Made by a program: the position numbers and the translations under genes. The notes under the pieces are model-generated. The model had not been told where the DNA came from. It was given only the letters and a program-made list of their open reading frames with translations, and searched no databases. Below are positions 1-8,296 of a stretch of DNA of 64,000 bases, piece after piece. Source of the stretch: CAVTSA01 sp963737225 (lineage in GTDB: Bacteria > Chloroflexota > Dormibacteria > Dormibacterales > Dormibacteraceae); the NCBI GenBank assembly GCA_963737225.1, contig CAVTSA010000006.1, forward strand, positions 89,196-153,195, read 5' to 3'. Position 1 is the first letter of the stretch, and each line of letters starts with the position of its first letter.

Positions 1-630
1 GAGGTAGCCCTCGGAGCAGTAACGGTTGACCTGTTCGTAGAGCCGTCGCTGCACCGGCTCGAACGCGGGTGCCTCCTCCAGCTCCGGACGCGTGGAGGGG
101 AGCTCGTCCAGGGTCGGTGGCAGGAAGCCGGGACGGGCTTCGGGGTCCCACCGCAGGTAGCAGTCCTGGCTGCGAACGCTGAACGGGTCCCTCTCCCGGC
201 CGGCGCCCCAGTGCGTCTCCACCACCGCCAGGTACCCGCCCGGCCGCAGCGCCCGCGCCGCCTTGACGACCCGAACCCCGGGATCGATCCAGTGGAAGGC
301 GGTGGCTGAGATCACCAGGTCGAACGGCGTTTGGGGCAGGCGATAAGCCTCGAACGTGCTCTCGAGGACCTGCACCGTGGGATACCCGGCGAGGTTCCTG
401 CGCGCCAGGGCGGCCAGCGCATCCCCCGGCTCGAGCGCGGTCAATCGCACGCCGTGCCGGGCAAGCGGCACCGTCATCTGACCGGTGCCGCAGCCGATCT
501 CGAGCACACGATCGCCCGCCCCCAGGCCGGTGAGGCGGAACACGTCCTCGACCAGCTCCGGCGGGTAGCCCGGCCGGGCACGGTCGTAGAGCGCAGCCAC
601 TTCGTTGAACGACTCGGGGCGGCGAGTCAC
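1..630 (-). CDS. Class I SAM-dependent methyltransferase (3' end outside window)
   Basis: Reverse-strand reading frame open from a GTG at 630 to the window edge, 210 codons without a stop. The GTG is preceded by GGAGAAAGG, a good ribosome site. The protein begins MTRRPESFNEVAALYD and shows the class I methyltransferase motif I VLEIGCGTGQM near residue 40, then an acidic strand end (LTALEPGD) and the post-I region LVISATAFHW. This matches small-molecule methyltransferases of the Methyltransf_11/25 type. The substrate cannot be told. It is divergent from the transketolase genes, and the repeat block at 657-722 lies between them. Confidence 0.85.
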   Translation of the reverse strand, partial: MTRRPESFNEVAALYDRARPGYPPELVEDVFRLTGLGAGDRVLEIGCGTGQMTVPLARHGVRLTALEPGDALAALARRNLAGYPTVQVLESTFEAYRLPQTPFDLVISATAFHWIDPGVRVVKAARALRPGGYLAVVETHWGAGRERDPFSVRSQDCYLRWDPEARPGFLPPTLDELPSTRPELEEAPAFEPVQRRLYEQVNRYCSEGYL

Positions 631-656
631 CCTTTCTCCATCTTCGCCACAGCGAA

Positions 657-722
657 CTCCGTTTTCACGCGAAACCGGGTCTATGGGGGCACCCATAGTG
701 CGGTTTTCACGCGAAAACGGAG
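657..722. promoter_or_regulatory. Paired 42-bp-spaced dyads with a central dyad (locus A)
   Basis: The sequence GTTTTCACGCGAAA occurs at 661 and again at 703, exactly 42 bp apart. Each copy is a near-palindrome (GTTTTC-ACGC-GAAAAC). Midway lies a perfect inverted repeat, CTATGGG (681-687) and CCCATAG (692-698). The three dyad centres fall at 668.5, 689.5 and 710.5, so they are 21 bp apart. CTCCGTTTTC at 657 and GAAAACGGAG ending at 722 also form an outer inverted repeat. It sits between the divergent methyltransferase and transketolase genes, so an operator array is a reasonable guess. Confidence 0.6.
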
Positions 723-791
723 GTGTCGGGCGCGGGCAGGCATACCGGACGCGAGCAGGGTTTGCGGCCGGGTCAGGTCTATGGTCGAAGG

Positions 792-1649
792 ATGAACCGC
801 GCGGAGGCACCGAACGACCGCGAGCTGGCCCTGATCGCGAACCGCATCCGCCAGGATTTGATGGAGATGCTGTCCGCGGCGAAATCAGGCCACTCGGGGG
901 GGCCGCTGGGGATGGCCGACGTGTTCACCGCGCTTTACTTCGCGATCGCGAACGTCGATCCCACCGATCCCGGAAAGCCTGACCGCGACCGCATCCTCCT
1001 CAGCAACGGGCACATCTGTCCGGTCTGGTACGCGACGCTGGCGGAGCGGGGCTACTTCCCGACCGAAGAGCTGGTCACGCTGCGCCAGCTTGGTACCCGG
1101 CTGCAGGGCCACACCCACATCGGAGAGCCGCCGGGGGTCGAGAACTCGTCTGGTCCTCTGGGGCAGGGGCTGTCGCAGGCCATCGGATTGGCACTCGCGG
1201 CCCGTCTCGACGGCGCGCGCTGGCGCACCCACGTCCTCCTTTCTGACGGGGAGCACCAGGAGGGTCAGATCTGGGAGGCGATCCTGTACGCGGGCGCCCA
1301 TCGCCTGAGCAACCTGACCGCCTGGGTCGACCGCAACTACATCCAGATCGACGGAGACACCGAGGCCGTGCTCCCGCTCTCCGGCCTTGCCGAGAAGTAC
1401 CGCGCTTTCGGCTGGCAGGTGGTGGACGTCGACGGGCACAACCTCCGGGCGCTGATCGACGCCGCGCATTTCGCCGAGGTGATCGGAGACCGTCCAACAG
1501 TTGTGGTCTGCCACACCATCCCGGGCCGCGGAGTGGATTTCATGGAGCGCGACTACCGCTGGCACGGCATCCCGCCGAACCGCGAGCAGGCGGACCGCGC
1601 ACTGGAGCAGCTGCGCGCCCAGCGAGTCGAGCTGGAGGCGGTGCGATGA
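792..1649 (+). CDS. Transketolase, N-terminal (TPP-binding) subunit
   Basis: A 285-residue protein matching the N-terminal half of split transketolases, found in many bacteria and archaea. It shows SGHSGGPLG near residue 32 and the thiamine-diphosphate motif SDGEHQEGQIWEA near residues 150-162. The ATG at 792 is chosen because family members begin a few residues before the first conserved helix (ELALIANRIRQD); the frame is open further upstream from a GTG at 723, which would add an atypical basic extension. It overlaps the C-terminal subunit by ATGA, so the two are translationally coupled. Together they would move two-carbon ketol units in the pentose phosphate pathway. Confidence 0.9.
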   Translation: MNRAEAPNDRELALIANRIRQDLMEMLSAAKSGHSGGPLGMADVFTALYFAIANVDPTDPGKPDRDRILLSNGHICPVWYATLAERGYFPTEELVTLRQLGTRLQGHTHIGEPPGVENSSGPLGQGLSQAIGLALAARLDGARWRTHVLLSDGEHQEGQIWEAILYAGAHRLSNLTAWVDRNYIQIDGDTEAVLPLSGLAEKYRAFGWQVVDVDGHNLRALIDAAHFAEVIGDRPTVVVCHTIPGRGVDFMERDYRWHGIPPNREQADRALEQLRAQRVELEAVR

Positions 1650-2629
1650 CTGCGGTCGAGACTCTCCTCACCGTCGACGTCCACGGCGACCTGCCGCGGA
1701 AGGGATGCCGTGCCGGCTTCGGCCAGGCCCTGGTCGAGCTCGGTGAGACGAATCCCGACGTGGTGGTCCTCACCGGCGACCTTGCGGACTCCACCCGCGT
1801 GGCCCCGTTCGCCAAGGCTTACCCCTCGCGCTTCTTCGACATGGGGGTGGCCGAGCAGAACATGATGGGCGTCGCCGCCGGCCTCGCGATCGGAGGCAAG
1901 ATCCCGTTTCTGACGTCGTACGCGACCTTCTCGCCCGGGCGGAACTGGGACCAGTTCCGTGTCTCGGTCGCCTACTCGCGCGCCAACGTCAAGGTGGTCG
2001 GCGCCCATGCGGGGCTGTCGGTAGGCCCCGACGGAGCCACCCACGAGGCGCTCGAAGATCTGGCCATGGTGCGCGTCCTGCCCGGCGTCACGGTGGTGGT
2101 GCCCTGCGACTTCGAGCAGGCCCGGCTGGCCACCCATGCGCTGGCGGCCCACAGCGGCCCTGCCTACATCCGATTCGGACGGGAGGACACGCCGGTGTTC
2201 ACCAGCGCCCAGACGCCGTTCGAGCTGGGACGCGCGCAGATCTTCCGCGACGGCTCCGACGTGACGTTGTTCGCCTGCGGGCCCCTGTGCTTCGAGGCGC
2301 TGGTGGCAGCCGAGACGCTGGGTCGCGAGGGGATCTCGGCCCGCGTCCTCAACGTGCACACGTTGAAGCCGATCGACGTCCAGGCGATCGTCGAGAGCGT
2401 CGAGGGGACCGGCGCCGCGGTGACGGTGGAGGAGCACCAGATCACGGGCGGATTGGGCGGGGCGGTGGCGGAGGTGCTGGGCGAGCACCGACCGGCGCCG
2501 CTGGAGCGGGTCGGCATGCCGGACTCGTTCGGAGAGTCGGGTACCGCCCGGCAGCTGCTCGAGAAGTGGGGGTTGACGGCACCCGCGATTGCAGACAAAG
2601 CACGGCGGGTGGTGGCGCGAAAGCACTAG
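1646..2629 (+). CDS. Transketolase, C-terminal subunit
   Basis: A 327-residue partner of the preceding subunit, carrying the pyrimidine-binding and C-terminal transketolase domains. Visible signatures are VAEQNMMGVAAGLA near residue 70, containing the glutamate that activates TPP, then the loop HAGLSVGPDGATHEALED and the C-terminal VTVEEHQITGGLGGAVAEVL. Split transketolases of this size act as alpha2beta2 complexes. Its start overlaps the upstream stop (ATGA at 1646-1649). The following sugar transporter begins 20 bp after its stop, so the three genes probably form one transcript for sugar uptake and pentose metabolism. Confidence 0.9.
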   Translation: MTAVETLLTVDVHGDLPRKGCRAGFGQALVELGETNPDVVVLTGDLADSTRVAPFAKAYPSRFFDMGVAEQNMMGVAAGLAIGGKIPFLTSYATFSPGRNWDQFRVSVAYSRANVKVVGAHAGLSVGPDGATHEALEDLAMVRVLPGVTVVVPCDFEQARLATHALAAHSGPAYIRFGREDTPVFTSAQTPFELGRAQIFRDGSDVTLFACGPLCFEALVAAETLGREGISARVLNVHTLKPIDVQAIVESVEGTGAAVTVEEHQITGGLGGAVAEVLGEHRPAPLERVGMPDSFGESGTARQLLEKWGLTAPAIADKARRVVARKH

Positions 2630-2648
2630 CGGGAGTAACGTTCCCGGA

Positions 2649-4124
2649 ATGAGCGACCAAAGCGGGGGTGGCGCCGGGATTCTGGCGATTCTGGACGACC
2701 GGGAGATCGGCAGCTTTTATATCTTCCTGGCGGTCCTGGCGACGATCGGCGGATTCCTGTTCGGGTTCGACTCGGCGAACATCGGGTCGGCGCTCGTCTT
2801 TCTGCCGTTCAAGCTGGGTGACTTCGGGACCGGCATCGTGGTGGCCGGGGCCTCGCTCGGCGCTTTCGTCGGCGCGCTCGCCGCGGGCCCGCTGACCGAT
2901 CGGTTCGGGCGCAAGGCCCTGCTGCTGGTCGACTCCGCCCTGTTCGCGCTCGGGTCGCTGATCTCGGCGTTCGCGCCGGAGGCGACGACGCTCATCATCG
3001 GCCGCCTGATCATCGGTCTCAGCATCGGGGCCGACTCCGCGATCGCGACCGCCTACATCTCGGAGTTCGCACCCAAGGCGCGGCGCGGCTCGCTCGCGAT
3101 CATCCAGCAGTGGATGATCACCATCGGGATCCTGTCCGCGTACCTGATCGCGGTCATCATCCTGCTCATCGCGCCCAACGCCACCAGCACGGTCGACTGG
3201 CGGATCCTGCTCGGGGTCGGCTTCATACCGGCCATCATCTCCCTGCTCCTGCGGACCCGGATGCCGGAGTCTCCGCGCTGGCTGCTCGAAAAAGGCCGCG
3301 AGGATGCGGTCGTGGTGGCCATGCACAAGCTCGGGGTCGAGGTGACCAAGGAGCAGGTGCATGCCGAAGCGCAGGCCGTCCAGACCGAGCGGCAGCGGGT
3401 CGCGGCGCAGCACAACTGGACGCCGGCGGTGATGCGAGCCCTCGTGATCGTCTGCGTCTTCTTCGTGTTCCAGCAGATCACCGGGATCAACGTCGCCTTC
3501 TACTACGGCCCGCACCTGCTCACGCCCTACTTCGCCGGGCCGCACACCTCGGCCGTGCACGCGGAGGTCTCCGGGGTCTACGCGGCAGGGATCCTCGCCA
3601 TCGTCAACGTCGCGGCCACCTACTTCGCGTTCCGCTTCATCGACAAGGTGGGCCGCCGCCGGCTGGCGATGGGCGCCTACGTGGTGATGGCACTCTTCCT
3701 GCTGGTCGGGGCGTTCGGCGCGGCCTTCCTGCACGGCTTCGCGCAGCTGATCGTGATCATGGTCGGGTTCGCCTTCTTCATCTCCGCGTTCGCGATCGGC
3801 ATCGGCGGAACCGGCTGGCTGCTCCAGGGCGAGGTCTTTCCGACCGCGGTCCGGGGACGCGCGGCCGCCATCGGTGCCGCGGTGGACTGGCTCGCCAACT
3901 ACATCCTGGTCATCGCCTTCCCGTTCATGCAGTCGGGACTCGGCCTCGCCTGGGCCATGGTCATCTTCGCGTTCCTCTGTATCTGCGGCCTCGTGTTCGT
4001 GAACCGCTTCCTGCCGGAGACCAAGGGCAAGTCGGCGGAGGAGGTCATCACGCTGTTCGACGGCCCGGTCAACCACCAGGATCCGGGCCAGCCGTCCCGG
4101 CCCGCGACGTCCGCGACCGGCTAG
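2649..4124 (+). CDS. MFS sugar porter (SP family)
   Basis: A 491-residue, 12-helix major facilitator protein. It carries the sugar-porter signatures: GFLFGFDSANIG in helix 1, DRFGRKALLL after helix 2, PESPRWLLEKG before the central loop, QQITGINVAFYYGP in helix 7, DKVGRRRL after helix 8, and PETKGKS at the C-terminus. The ATG at 2649 is preferred over an upstream ATG in the same frame at 2589, which lies inside the transketolase gene. It follows the transketolase genes by 20 bp. Proton-coupled import of a pentose or hexose is likely; the exact sugar cannot be read. Confidence 0.88.
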   Translation: MSDQSGGGAGILAILDDREIGSFYIFLAVLATIGGFLFGFDSANIGSALVFLPFKLGDFGTGIVVAGASLGAFVGALAAGPLTDRFGRKALLLVDSALFALGSLISAFAPEATTLIIGRLIIGLSIGADSAIATAYISEFAPKARRGSLAIIQQWMITIGILSAYLIAVIILLIAPNATSTVDWRILLGVGFIPAIISLLLRTRMPESPRWLLEKGREDAVVVAMHKLGVEVTKEQVHAEAQAVQTERQRVAAQHNWTPAVMRALVIVCVFFVFQQITGINVAFYYGPHLLTPYFAGPHTSAVHAEVSGVYAAGILAIVNVAATYFAFRFIDKVGRRRLAMGAYVVMALFLLVGAFGAAFLHGFAQLIVIMVGFAFFISAFAIGIGGTGWLLQGEVFPTAVRGRAAAIGAAVDWLANYILVIAFPFMQSGLGLAWAMVIFAFLCICGLVFVNRFLPETKGKSAEEVITLFDGPVNHQDPGQPSRPATSATG

Positions 4125-4133
4125 AGAGGGTCC

Positions 4134-4160
4134 GCGGGGATCGGCTGCTACGATCCCCGC
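4134..4160. terminator. 10-bp perfect hairpin abutting a start codon
   Basis: GCGGGGATCG (4134-4143) and CGATCCCCGC (4151-4160) form a perfect 10-bp stem with a 7-nt loop. It begins 10 nt after the sugar-porter stop and ends on the base before the ATG of the TfoX-like gene. There is no T-tract, so it is either a factor-assisted terminator of the upstream operon or an RNA structure or operator that controls the next start. No ribosome site separates it from that ATG. Confidence 0.6.
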
Positions 4161-4493
4161 ATGCCCTACGACGAGACCCTGGCGGCGCGGGTCAGGGCGC
4201 TGCTGGAAGGCGAGGAAGCGATCAGCGAGAAGGCGATGTTCGGCGGCCTCGCCTTCCTTCTCGACGGCAACATGGCGGTCGCCGCCAGCCGCAACGGCGG
4301 GCTGATGGTGCGCGTCGATCCTGCCGAGGGCGAGCGTCTGGTGGCCAGCACGGTCGCCGTCCCGATGGTCATGCGCGGGCGCGAGATGGTGGGCTGGTTG
4401 CGCGTCGTCGAGGGGCTCGATTCCGACGCTGGGCTGTCGGCCTGGGTGCGTCGCGGCACCGACTACGCGCGGACGCTTCCGCCCAAGGAGTAA
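4161..4493 (+). CDS. TfoX/Sxy N-terminal domain protein
   Basis: A 110-residue protein with the TfoX N-terminal domain pattern: KAMFGGLAFLLDGNMAVAAS near residues 24-43, LMVRVDP near residue 50 and a GREMVGWL turn near residue 75. In gamma-proteobacteria TfoX/Sxy activates competence, but stand-alone single-domain copies are widespread in actinobacteria and related phyla with no known role. Its ATG directly follows a 10-bp hairpin with no Shine-Dalgarno site, suggesting leaderless or structure-gated translation. It faces the enolase-superfamily gene, with the repeat pair at 4518-4575 in the gap between them. Confidence 0.85.
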   Translation: MPYDETLAARVRALLEGEEAISEKAMFGGLAFLLDGNMAVAASRNGGLMVRVDPAEGERLVASTVAVPMVMRGREMVGWLRVVEGLDSDAGLSAWVRRGTDYARTLPPKE

Positions 4494-4517
4494 CGGTGAC
4501 ACCGGGGGGCGGGAACC

Positions 4518-4575
4518 ACGTCACATTGCCGGCGGAGTGACGTCATGCGGGGCTGGACGACGTCGCAACGCCGGC
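4518..4575. repeat. 42-bp-spaced repeat pair (locus F)
   Basis: ACGTCACATTGCCGGC at 4518 and ACGTCGCAACGCCGGC at 4560 match at 13 of 16 positions and are 42 bp apart. A third ACGTC begins at 4540, close to the midpoint, inside the palindrome TGACGTCA (4538-4545). The block lies between the convergent TfoX-like and enolase-superfamily genes. It shares the 42-bp register with other intergenic loci in the window, but the match is weaker and the full repeat is not palindromic. Confidence 0.45.
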
Positions 4576-4613
4576 AAGGTGGCCTTCTTCGGGGACCGGC
4601 CGGCCGCCGCCGC

Positions 4614-5798
4614 TCACCAGTCCGAGACGGAGCCGTCCTCCCGGTGGAAGATGCGCAGTCCGGGGAGCTGGAAGGGCTGCGCGAGGGCCGCCTCCTCGTT
4701 GAGCTCGACACCGAGCCCCGGTGACCCGCCGGAGTAAAGCTTGCCTCCCTCCAGGCGCATATCGGTGGTGACCACGTTCCCCAGGACGCCGGGCCGCCAG
4801 GTCAGCTCCTGGACGGCGAACAGCGGCGTCGACAGGTCGAAGTGGAGGCAGGCGGCGGTCGAGACCGGACCCAGCGGGTTATGAGGCACCTGCTCGATGT
4901 AGTGCGTCTCACACCAGCCGGCAAGCTTGCGGGCCTCGGTCAGCCCCCCGCAGATGCAGAGGTCGACGCGGCAGTAGTCGAGCAGGTCGCCCTCGATCAG
5001 GTCCTGCCACTCCCACTTGCTGGCCAGCTGCTCCCCGGTGGCGATCGGGACCGATACGTGCTCGCGAAGGTAGCGGAACTCGCGGGGGTTCTCGGCTCGC
5101 ACCGGGTCCTCGATGAAGAACGGTCGCATCGGCTCCAGCTCCCGTGCCAGCTGGATGGCGTAGGCGGGCGTCGTGCGCTGGTGGAAATCGATGCAGATCT
5201 CGACGTCGGGCCCGAGTGCGTCGCGGAGCGAGCCGAAAGCGTCGACCGTCCATCGCAGGGCGCGTGCCTGCTCGAAGACTCCGTCGACCTCCTGGGCTCC
5301 GCCCTCACCGACGCCGAAGCGCACGAACCGCCAACCCTCGGCGACGCGCTGTCGGGCCAGCTCCACCATCTCCGCGATCCCGGCGCGGCGGTCGGACGAA
5401 TCCCCCTCACTGGGCTGCTGCACGTGGCAGTAACAGATCGCGTGGTCGCGGGTGCGGCCGCCGAGGAGGTCGTACACGGGCAGCCCCAGGGCCTTTCCCC
5501 GAAGGTCCCAGAGGGCGAGGTCGATCGCGGCCACCGCGGCCGAGTGGACGTGGCCGCCGCGGAAGAACTGACCCCGCCACAGCGTCTGCCAGAGGTGCTC
5601 GATCCGGGTCGGGTCCTGACCGGTCAGGATGGGACGGTAGGTTTCGACCAGGCCCTGCAGCGCCAGCTCTTTGCCGTTGATGCCGGCCTCCCCGAGCCCG
5701 GTCAGGCCTTCGTCGGTATAGATCTTCACAAACGAGTAGTTGCGCTCGGGGCGCTCGGTGTCGTGGACCAGGAACGTACGGACGTCGGTGATCTTCAT
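4614..5798 (-). CDS. Mandelate racemase/muconate lactonizing enzyme family, D-galactonate dehydratase-like
   Basis: A 394-residue enolase-superfamily protein. The N-terminal capping domain starts MKITDVRTFLVHDTE and the barrel domain carries the metal ligands of this superfamily: CIDFHQRTTPA (Asp), FFIEDPV (Glu) and PIATGEQLASKWEW (Glu). PHNPLGPVSTAACLH supplies the catalytic His typical of galactonate dehydratase (DgoD) and relatives. Length fits the family (about 380-400). The ATG at 5798 is chosen because homologues begin at MKI; upstream sequence in frame is not protein-like. It likely dehydrates an aldonic acid. Sugar genes nearby support a catabolic role, but the substrate is inferred. 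Confidence 0.82.
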   Translation of the reverse strand: MKITDVRTFLVHDTERPERNYSFVKIYTDEGLTGLGEAGINGKELALQGLVETYRPILTGQDPTRIEHLWQTLWRGQFFRGGHVHSAAVAAIDLALWDLRGKALGLPVYDLLGGRTRDHAICYCHVQQPSEGDSSDRRAGIAEMVELARQRVAEGWRFVRFGVGEGGAQEVDGVFEQARALRWTVDAFGSLRDALGPDVEICIDFHQRTTPAYAIQLARELEPMRPFFIEDPVRAENPREFRYLREHVSVPIATGEQLASKWEWQDLIEGDLLDYCRVDLCICGGLTEARKLAGWCETHYIEQVPHNPLGPVSTAACLHFDLSTPLFAVQELTWRPGVLGNVVTTDMRLEGGKLYSGGSPGLGVELNEEAALAQPFQLPGLRIFHREDGSVSDW

Positions 5799-5872
5799 GG
5801 TCACGCCGAGGATAGACGGGTGGACATCGCCCGGCCCCTGCACGGGTCCGGCCGGCACGCGCGGGCGATGCC

Positions 5873-6577
5873 CTACCGCGCGGGGTCCGCCCCCCGCCGG
5901 CTGTGTGGCGTCCCTCCGCCCGCCTGTCCCCGCAGCTCGTCGAGGGCACGCCCGGCGACACCCTGCTCGGCGAGGAATCCGGAACCGAGCGCATCCTCGA
6001 ACGAGAGCAGGGGTACCGCGTACGTGTCCGCGGTCCGGTGCAGGAAAGGCGTCCTTTCGCCGGCGGGAGCCAGCGGCACGTCCGTCAACGTCAAGGAGCG
6101 CTGGACCCGGTGCCACCACCCCAGCCGGCGAGCGCCGTCCGCACAAGCATCCGCGTCATCCCAGAGCCAGTCGGCGAAGAGGCACACCGGACTCGCGTAC
6201 TCGGCACGGAAGCCTTCGGTGCCGTGAAGCGCGACCTGGCCCCAGGCGCGCACCAAGCCGATCACCGAAGTGCGGTCCATGACCGTGTCTCGCGCATAGC
6301 GGATGCACCGCAGAGGACTGTGGAGCGCCCAGAAGCCGCAGCTGCAGCTCTCACCGGGAGACGAGGCGCAGTGCCGGCTTCCCAGACAGAGCGCATGGTT
6401 TACACCCGGTTCCCACTCGTGGCGCACGCCCCACGAAAGCAGGGCGCCGTCGCGCACCCGCCACAATCGCCATCCAAGCAACGGCTCCGCCCCTCGCGAC
6501 GTTCGTTCGGGGTGGCTCGGCCCCAGCACCCACTCCACCAGGCGCGAGCCCGGTGTCCGATCCTGCGCCCCTTTCAT
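5873..6577 (-). CDS. Conserved hypothetical protein with CSCGFWALHSP motif
   Basis: A 234-residue soluble protein. It opens with a tryptophan-rich stretch (GWRLWRVRDGALLSWGVRHEW), then CASSPGESCSCGFWALHSP near residue 80, then GLVRAWGQVALHGTEGFRAEYASPV. The pairing of a Cys-x-Cys-Gly motif with a W-G-x-V-x-x-H-G-x-E-G-F-R-A-E-Y-A segment recurs in uncharacterised actinobacterial proteins, so I regard the gene as real. The cysteines could bind a metal. It is upstream of, and on the same strand as, the galactonate-dehydratase-like gene, with a 74-bp gap. The function is unknown. Confidence 0.6.
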   Translation of the reverse strand: MKGAQDRTPGSRLVEWVLGPSHPERTSRGAEPLLGWRLWRVRDGALLSWGVRHEWEPGVNHALCLGSRHCASSPGESCSCGFWALHSPLRCIRYARDTVMDRTSVIGLVRAWGQVALHGTEGFRAEYASPVCLFADWLWDDADACADGARRLGWWHRVQRSLTLTDVPLAPAGERTPFLHRTADTYAVPLLSFEDALGSGFLAEQGVAGRALDELRGQAGGGTPHSRRGADPAR

Positions 6578-7091
6578 ACATCGATGCTATCACTTTATGT
6601 TGGTGACTATTGCCGAGGTGTGGCACTGCCGGCTTCCACCTCAGAGGCATCCGTGCTCAGGCGCCGGACGGAGCTTCCATCGCGGCTGCGTCAGCCGGCC
6701 GCGGTGGGTCGCATCGTGTCAGATGCGTGCGTGCGAGCTTTCAGGTCCGCCCGGCCGAGGTCGGCGAGAACGCGGGCCGGCACGGCCGATCGATCGGCAC
6801 GCGGCGGCCGGGGCCTGCCTGGTTCTGCCTGACCGGTGCCCGGGACGTGAAGCTTCCCCGCCCAAGGCGAGGAAGCAGCCACATGGCCACTTCCCCGCTG
6901 ACGAGGGAGGGAGTACGTGTCGATCCGAATCGGGAGGCGAGCCGATGTCGATGTTTGCTCTGACTCCCGCCTCTCTGAAATCTGATCAGATCATACTACA
7001 TTAGGCAACACTGATGCTATAAGCAATCACCAGAAGAGGACGGGCTCGGCGGTCCCGAATCCCCGGGCCGCCAGGGAACGGTTCTCGCCGG
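6578..7091. other. Intergenic, no gene recognised
   Basis: About 510 bp with no protein family I can recognise on either strand. The ends are less GC-rich than the genome (around 6580-6610 and 6960-7035, the latter containing overlapping GATCAGATCAT sequence). The first may hold the promoter for the gene starting at 6577. Several frames are open through the GC-rich middle but look like composition artefacts. Confidence 0.5.
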
Positions 7092-7457
7092 TCAGCTCGC
7101 CGCGGGGGGCAGCGTCTCGAGCCGCACCACCAGACCTTCGCGAAACGTGAAAGCCAGGGTCCGCGGGTCGCCGGCGGCCAGATCCTCGGTCTCCGGCAGA
7201 TCAGGGCTTTCCGCGTGGACGACGATCCGATCGCCCACCTCCCGGACCTGGATGCCGGTGAGGCGGAGCCCGCCAGAGCCGGCCCGGCTGAGACGGCCCA
7301 CGATCTCGCCGCGGCCCGCGCAGATCTGCCAGGGCTGGATCCCCTGCCAGACCGCGTCCTCGGCGAAGAGCGCGTTGAGCCCCGCGACGTCCCCGTCCTG
7401 GAGCCAGGCCGGGATCGCCCGCAAGACCGTCATCAGGTTGGAGTTGGTTCGGGGCAT
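7092..7457 (-). CDS. SnoaL-like/NTF2-fold protein
   Basis: A 121-residue protein with the SnoaL/limonene-epoxide-hydrolase pattern: a helix followed by LNALFAEDAVWQGIQPW near residue 25, then GRGEIVGRLSRAG and alternating strands (RIVVHAE, TLAFTFREGLVVRLE). Such folds serve as small polyketide cyclases, hydrolases or ligand-binding domains, so no reaction can be named. The ATG at 7457 follows the MgtC stop by 7 bp. A GTG at 7499 would give a 14-residue extension overlapping the upstream gene and is less likely. Confidence 0.7.
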   Translation of the reverse strand: MPRTNSNLMTVLRAIPAWLQDGDVAGLNALFAEDAVWQGIQPWQICAGRGEIVGRLSRAGSGGLRLTGIQVREVGDRIVVHAESPDLPETEDLAAGDPRTLAFTFREGLVVRLETLPPAAS

Positions 7458-7464
7458 GGTCGAA

Positions 7465-8184
7465 TCATTCCACGAAGGCGTTTGAATCACTGCCGACAAA
7501 CGCTTCGACCCCTTCCACGTCCGAGAACGCTGCCGCCAGGTCGGTGACGGAACGCCTGCCGTGGATGCGCAGGCCCACCTCCACCACCGACTCGCCGTCC
7601 TTGCGGAAGGTGGGGTGGGTCTCGGCGACCACGACTTCGTCGATGCCGAAGCCCTGCGTGGAAGCCAGCTGGAGGAGCTTGCGCAGCGTGCCGCGGCCGT
7701 CGAGATAGCGGACGCGGAGCACGGAGTTAGCGGTCGAAGAGTGAGGCAGCGCCCTGCTGAGGTAGGGGAACGCGATCGTGATCAGGAAGTACATCCCGGT
7801 CGCGACCACCGCGATCAACCACAGACCGCCCCCGGCGGCCATGCCCACCGCCGCGCAGACCCAGACCGTGGCCGCCGTCGTCAGCCCGCGGACCGAGTCG
7901 CGGCGAACGAAGATCAGCCCGGCCCCCAGGAAGCCGATGCCGCTCACGACCTGGGCCGCGATACGAGACGGGTCGAGCACGATCCGGCCCGGCTCCAGCA
8001 CGTCGTAGAACGCGAACTTGCTGACCAGGATGAAGAGCGCGGCGCCGACGCCGACCAGGGTGTGGGTACGCAGCCCGGCGTCCTTCTGCCGCATCTCGCG
8101 CTCGAGCCCGATCAGCGCACTCAAAACCAGAGCGAGAGCCAGCGCGCCGATCTGCGCCCAGCCCTGCCCGAGTGGTAAAGCCAT
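7465..8184 (-). CDS. MgtC/SapB family membrane protein
   Basis: A 239-residue protein with the MgtC fold: helices from residue 10, the signature SALIGLEREMRQKDAGLRTH near residue 22, then VVSGIGFLGAGLIF and TTAATVWVCAAVGMAAGGG. A soluble C-terminal domain (residues about 145-239) follows. MgtC proteins influence magnesium homeostasis and F-ATPase activity; many bacterial copies have no fixed role. The ATG at 8184 has GGAGG 8 bp upstream. It is transcribed together with the SnoaL-like gene downstream. Confidence 0.85.
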   Translation of the reverse strand: MALPLGQGWAQIGALALALVLSALIGLEREMRQKDAGLRTHTLVGVGAALFILVSKFAFYDVLEPGRIVLDPSRIAAQVVSGIGFLGAGLIFVRRDSVRGLTTAATVWVCAAVGMAAGGGLWLIAVVATGMYFLITIAFPYLSRALPHSSTANSVLRVRYLDGRGTLRKLLQLASTQGFGIDEVVVAETHPTFRKDGESVVEVGLRIHGRRSVTDLAAAFSDVEGVEAFVGSDSNAFVE

Positions 8185-8296
8185 GGTCTTGCCTCCAGGC
8201 CTGGATTGGAAAGCCAGGTGGAGGGAAATGTACGCGCGCTGATACCAGAAACGCTGGGATCGGTAGGTCCCCGTGGGGCCGGGGTCAGCGCAGGGG

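Noticed and set aside
2442..4502. Long minus-strand open frame (686 codons) opposite the sugar-porter gene
   Set aside because: Arg/Asp/Gly/His-rich translation typical of the antisense of a GC-rich membrane-protein gene; no domain; the plus-strand MFS motifs are unambiguous.
6303..7004. Long plus-strand frame spanning the unknown gene and the gap after it
   Set aside because: Composition-driven frame; the opposite strand has the motif-bearing protein, and the second half has no coding signal.
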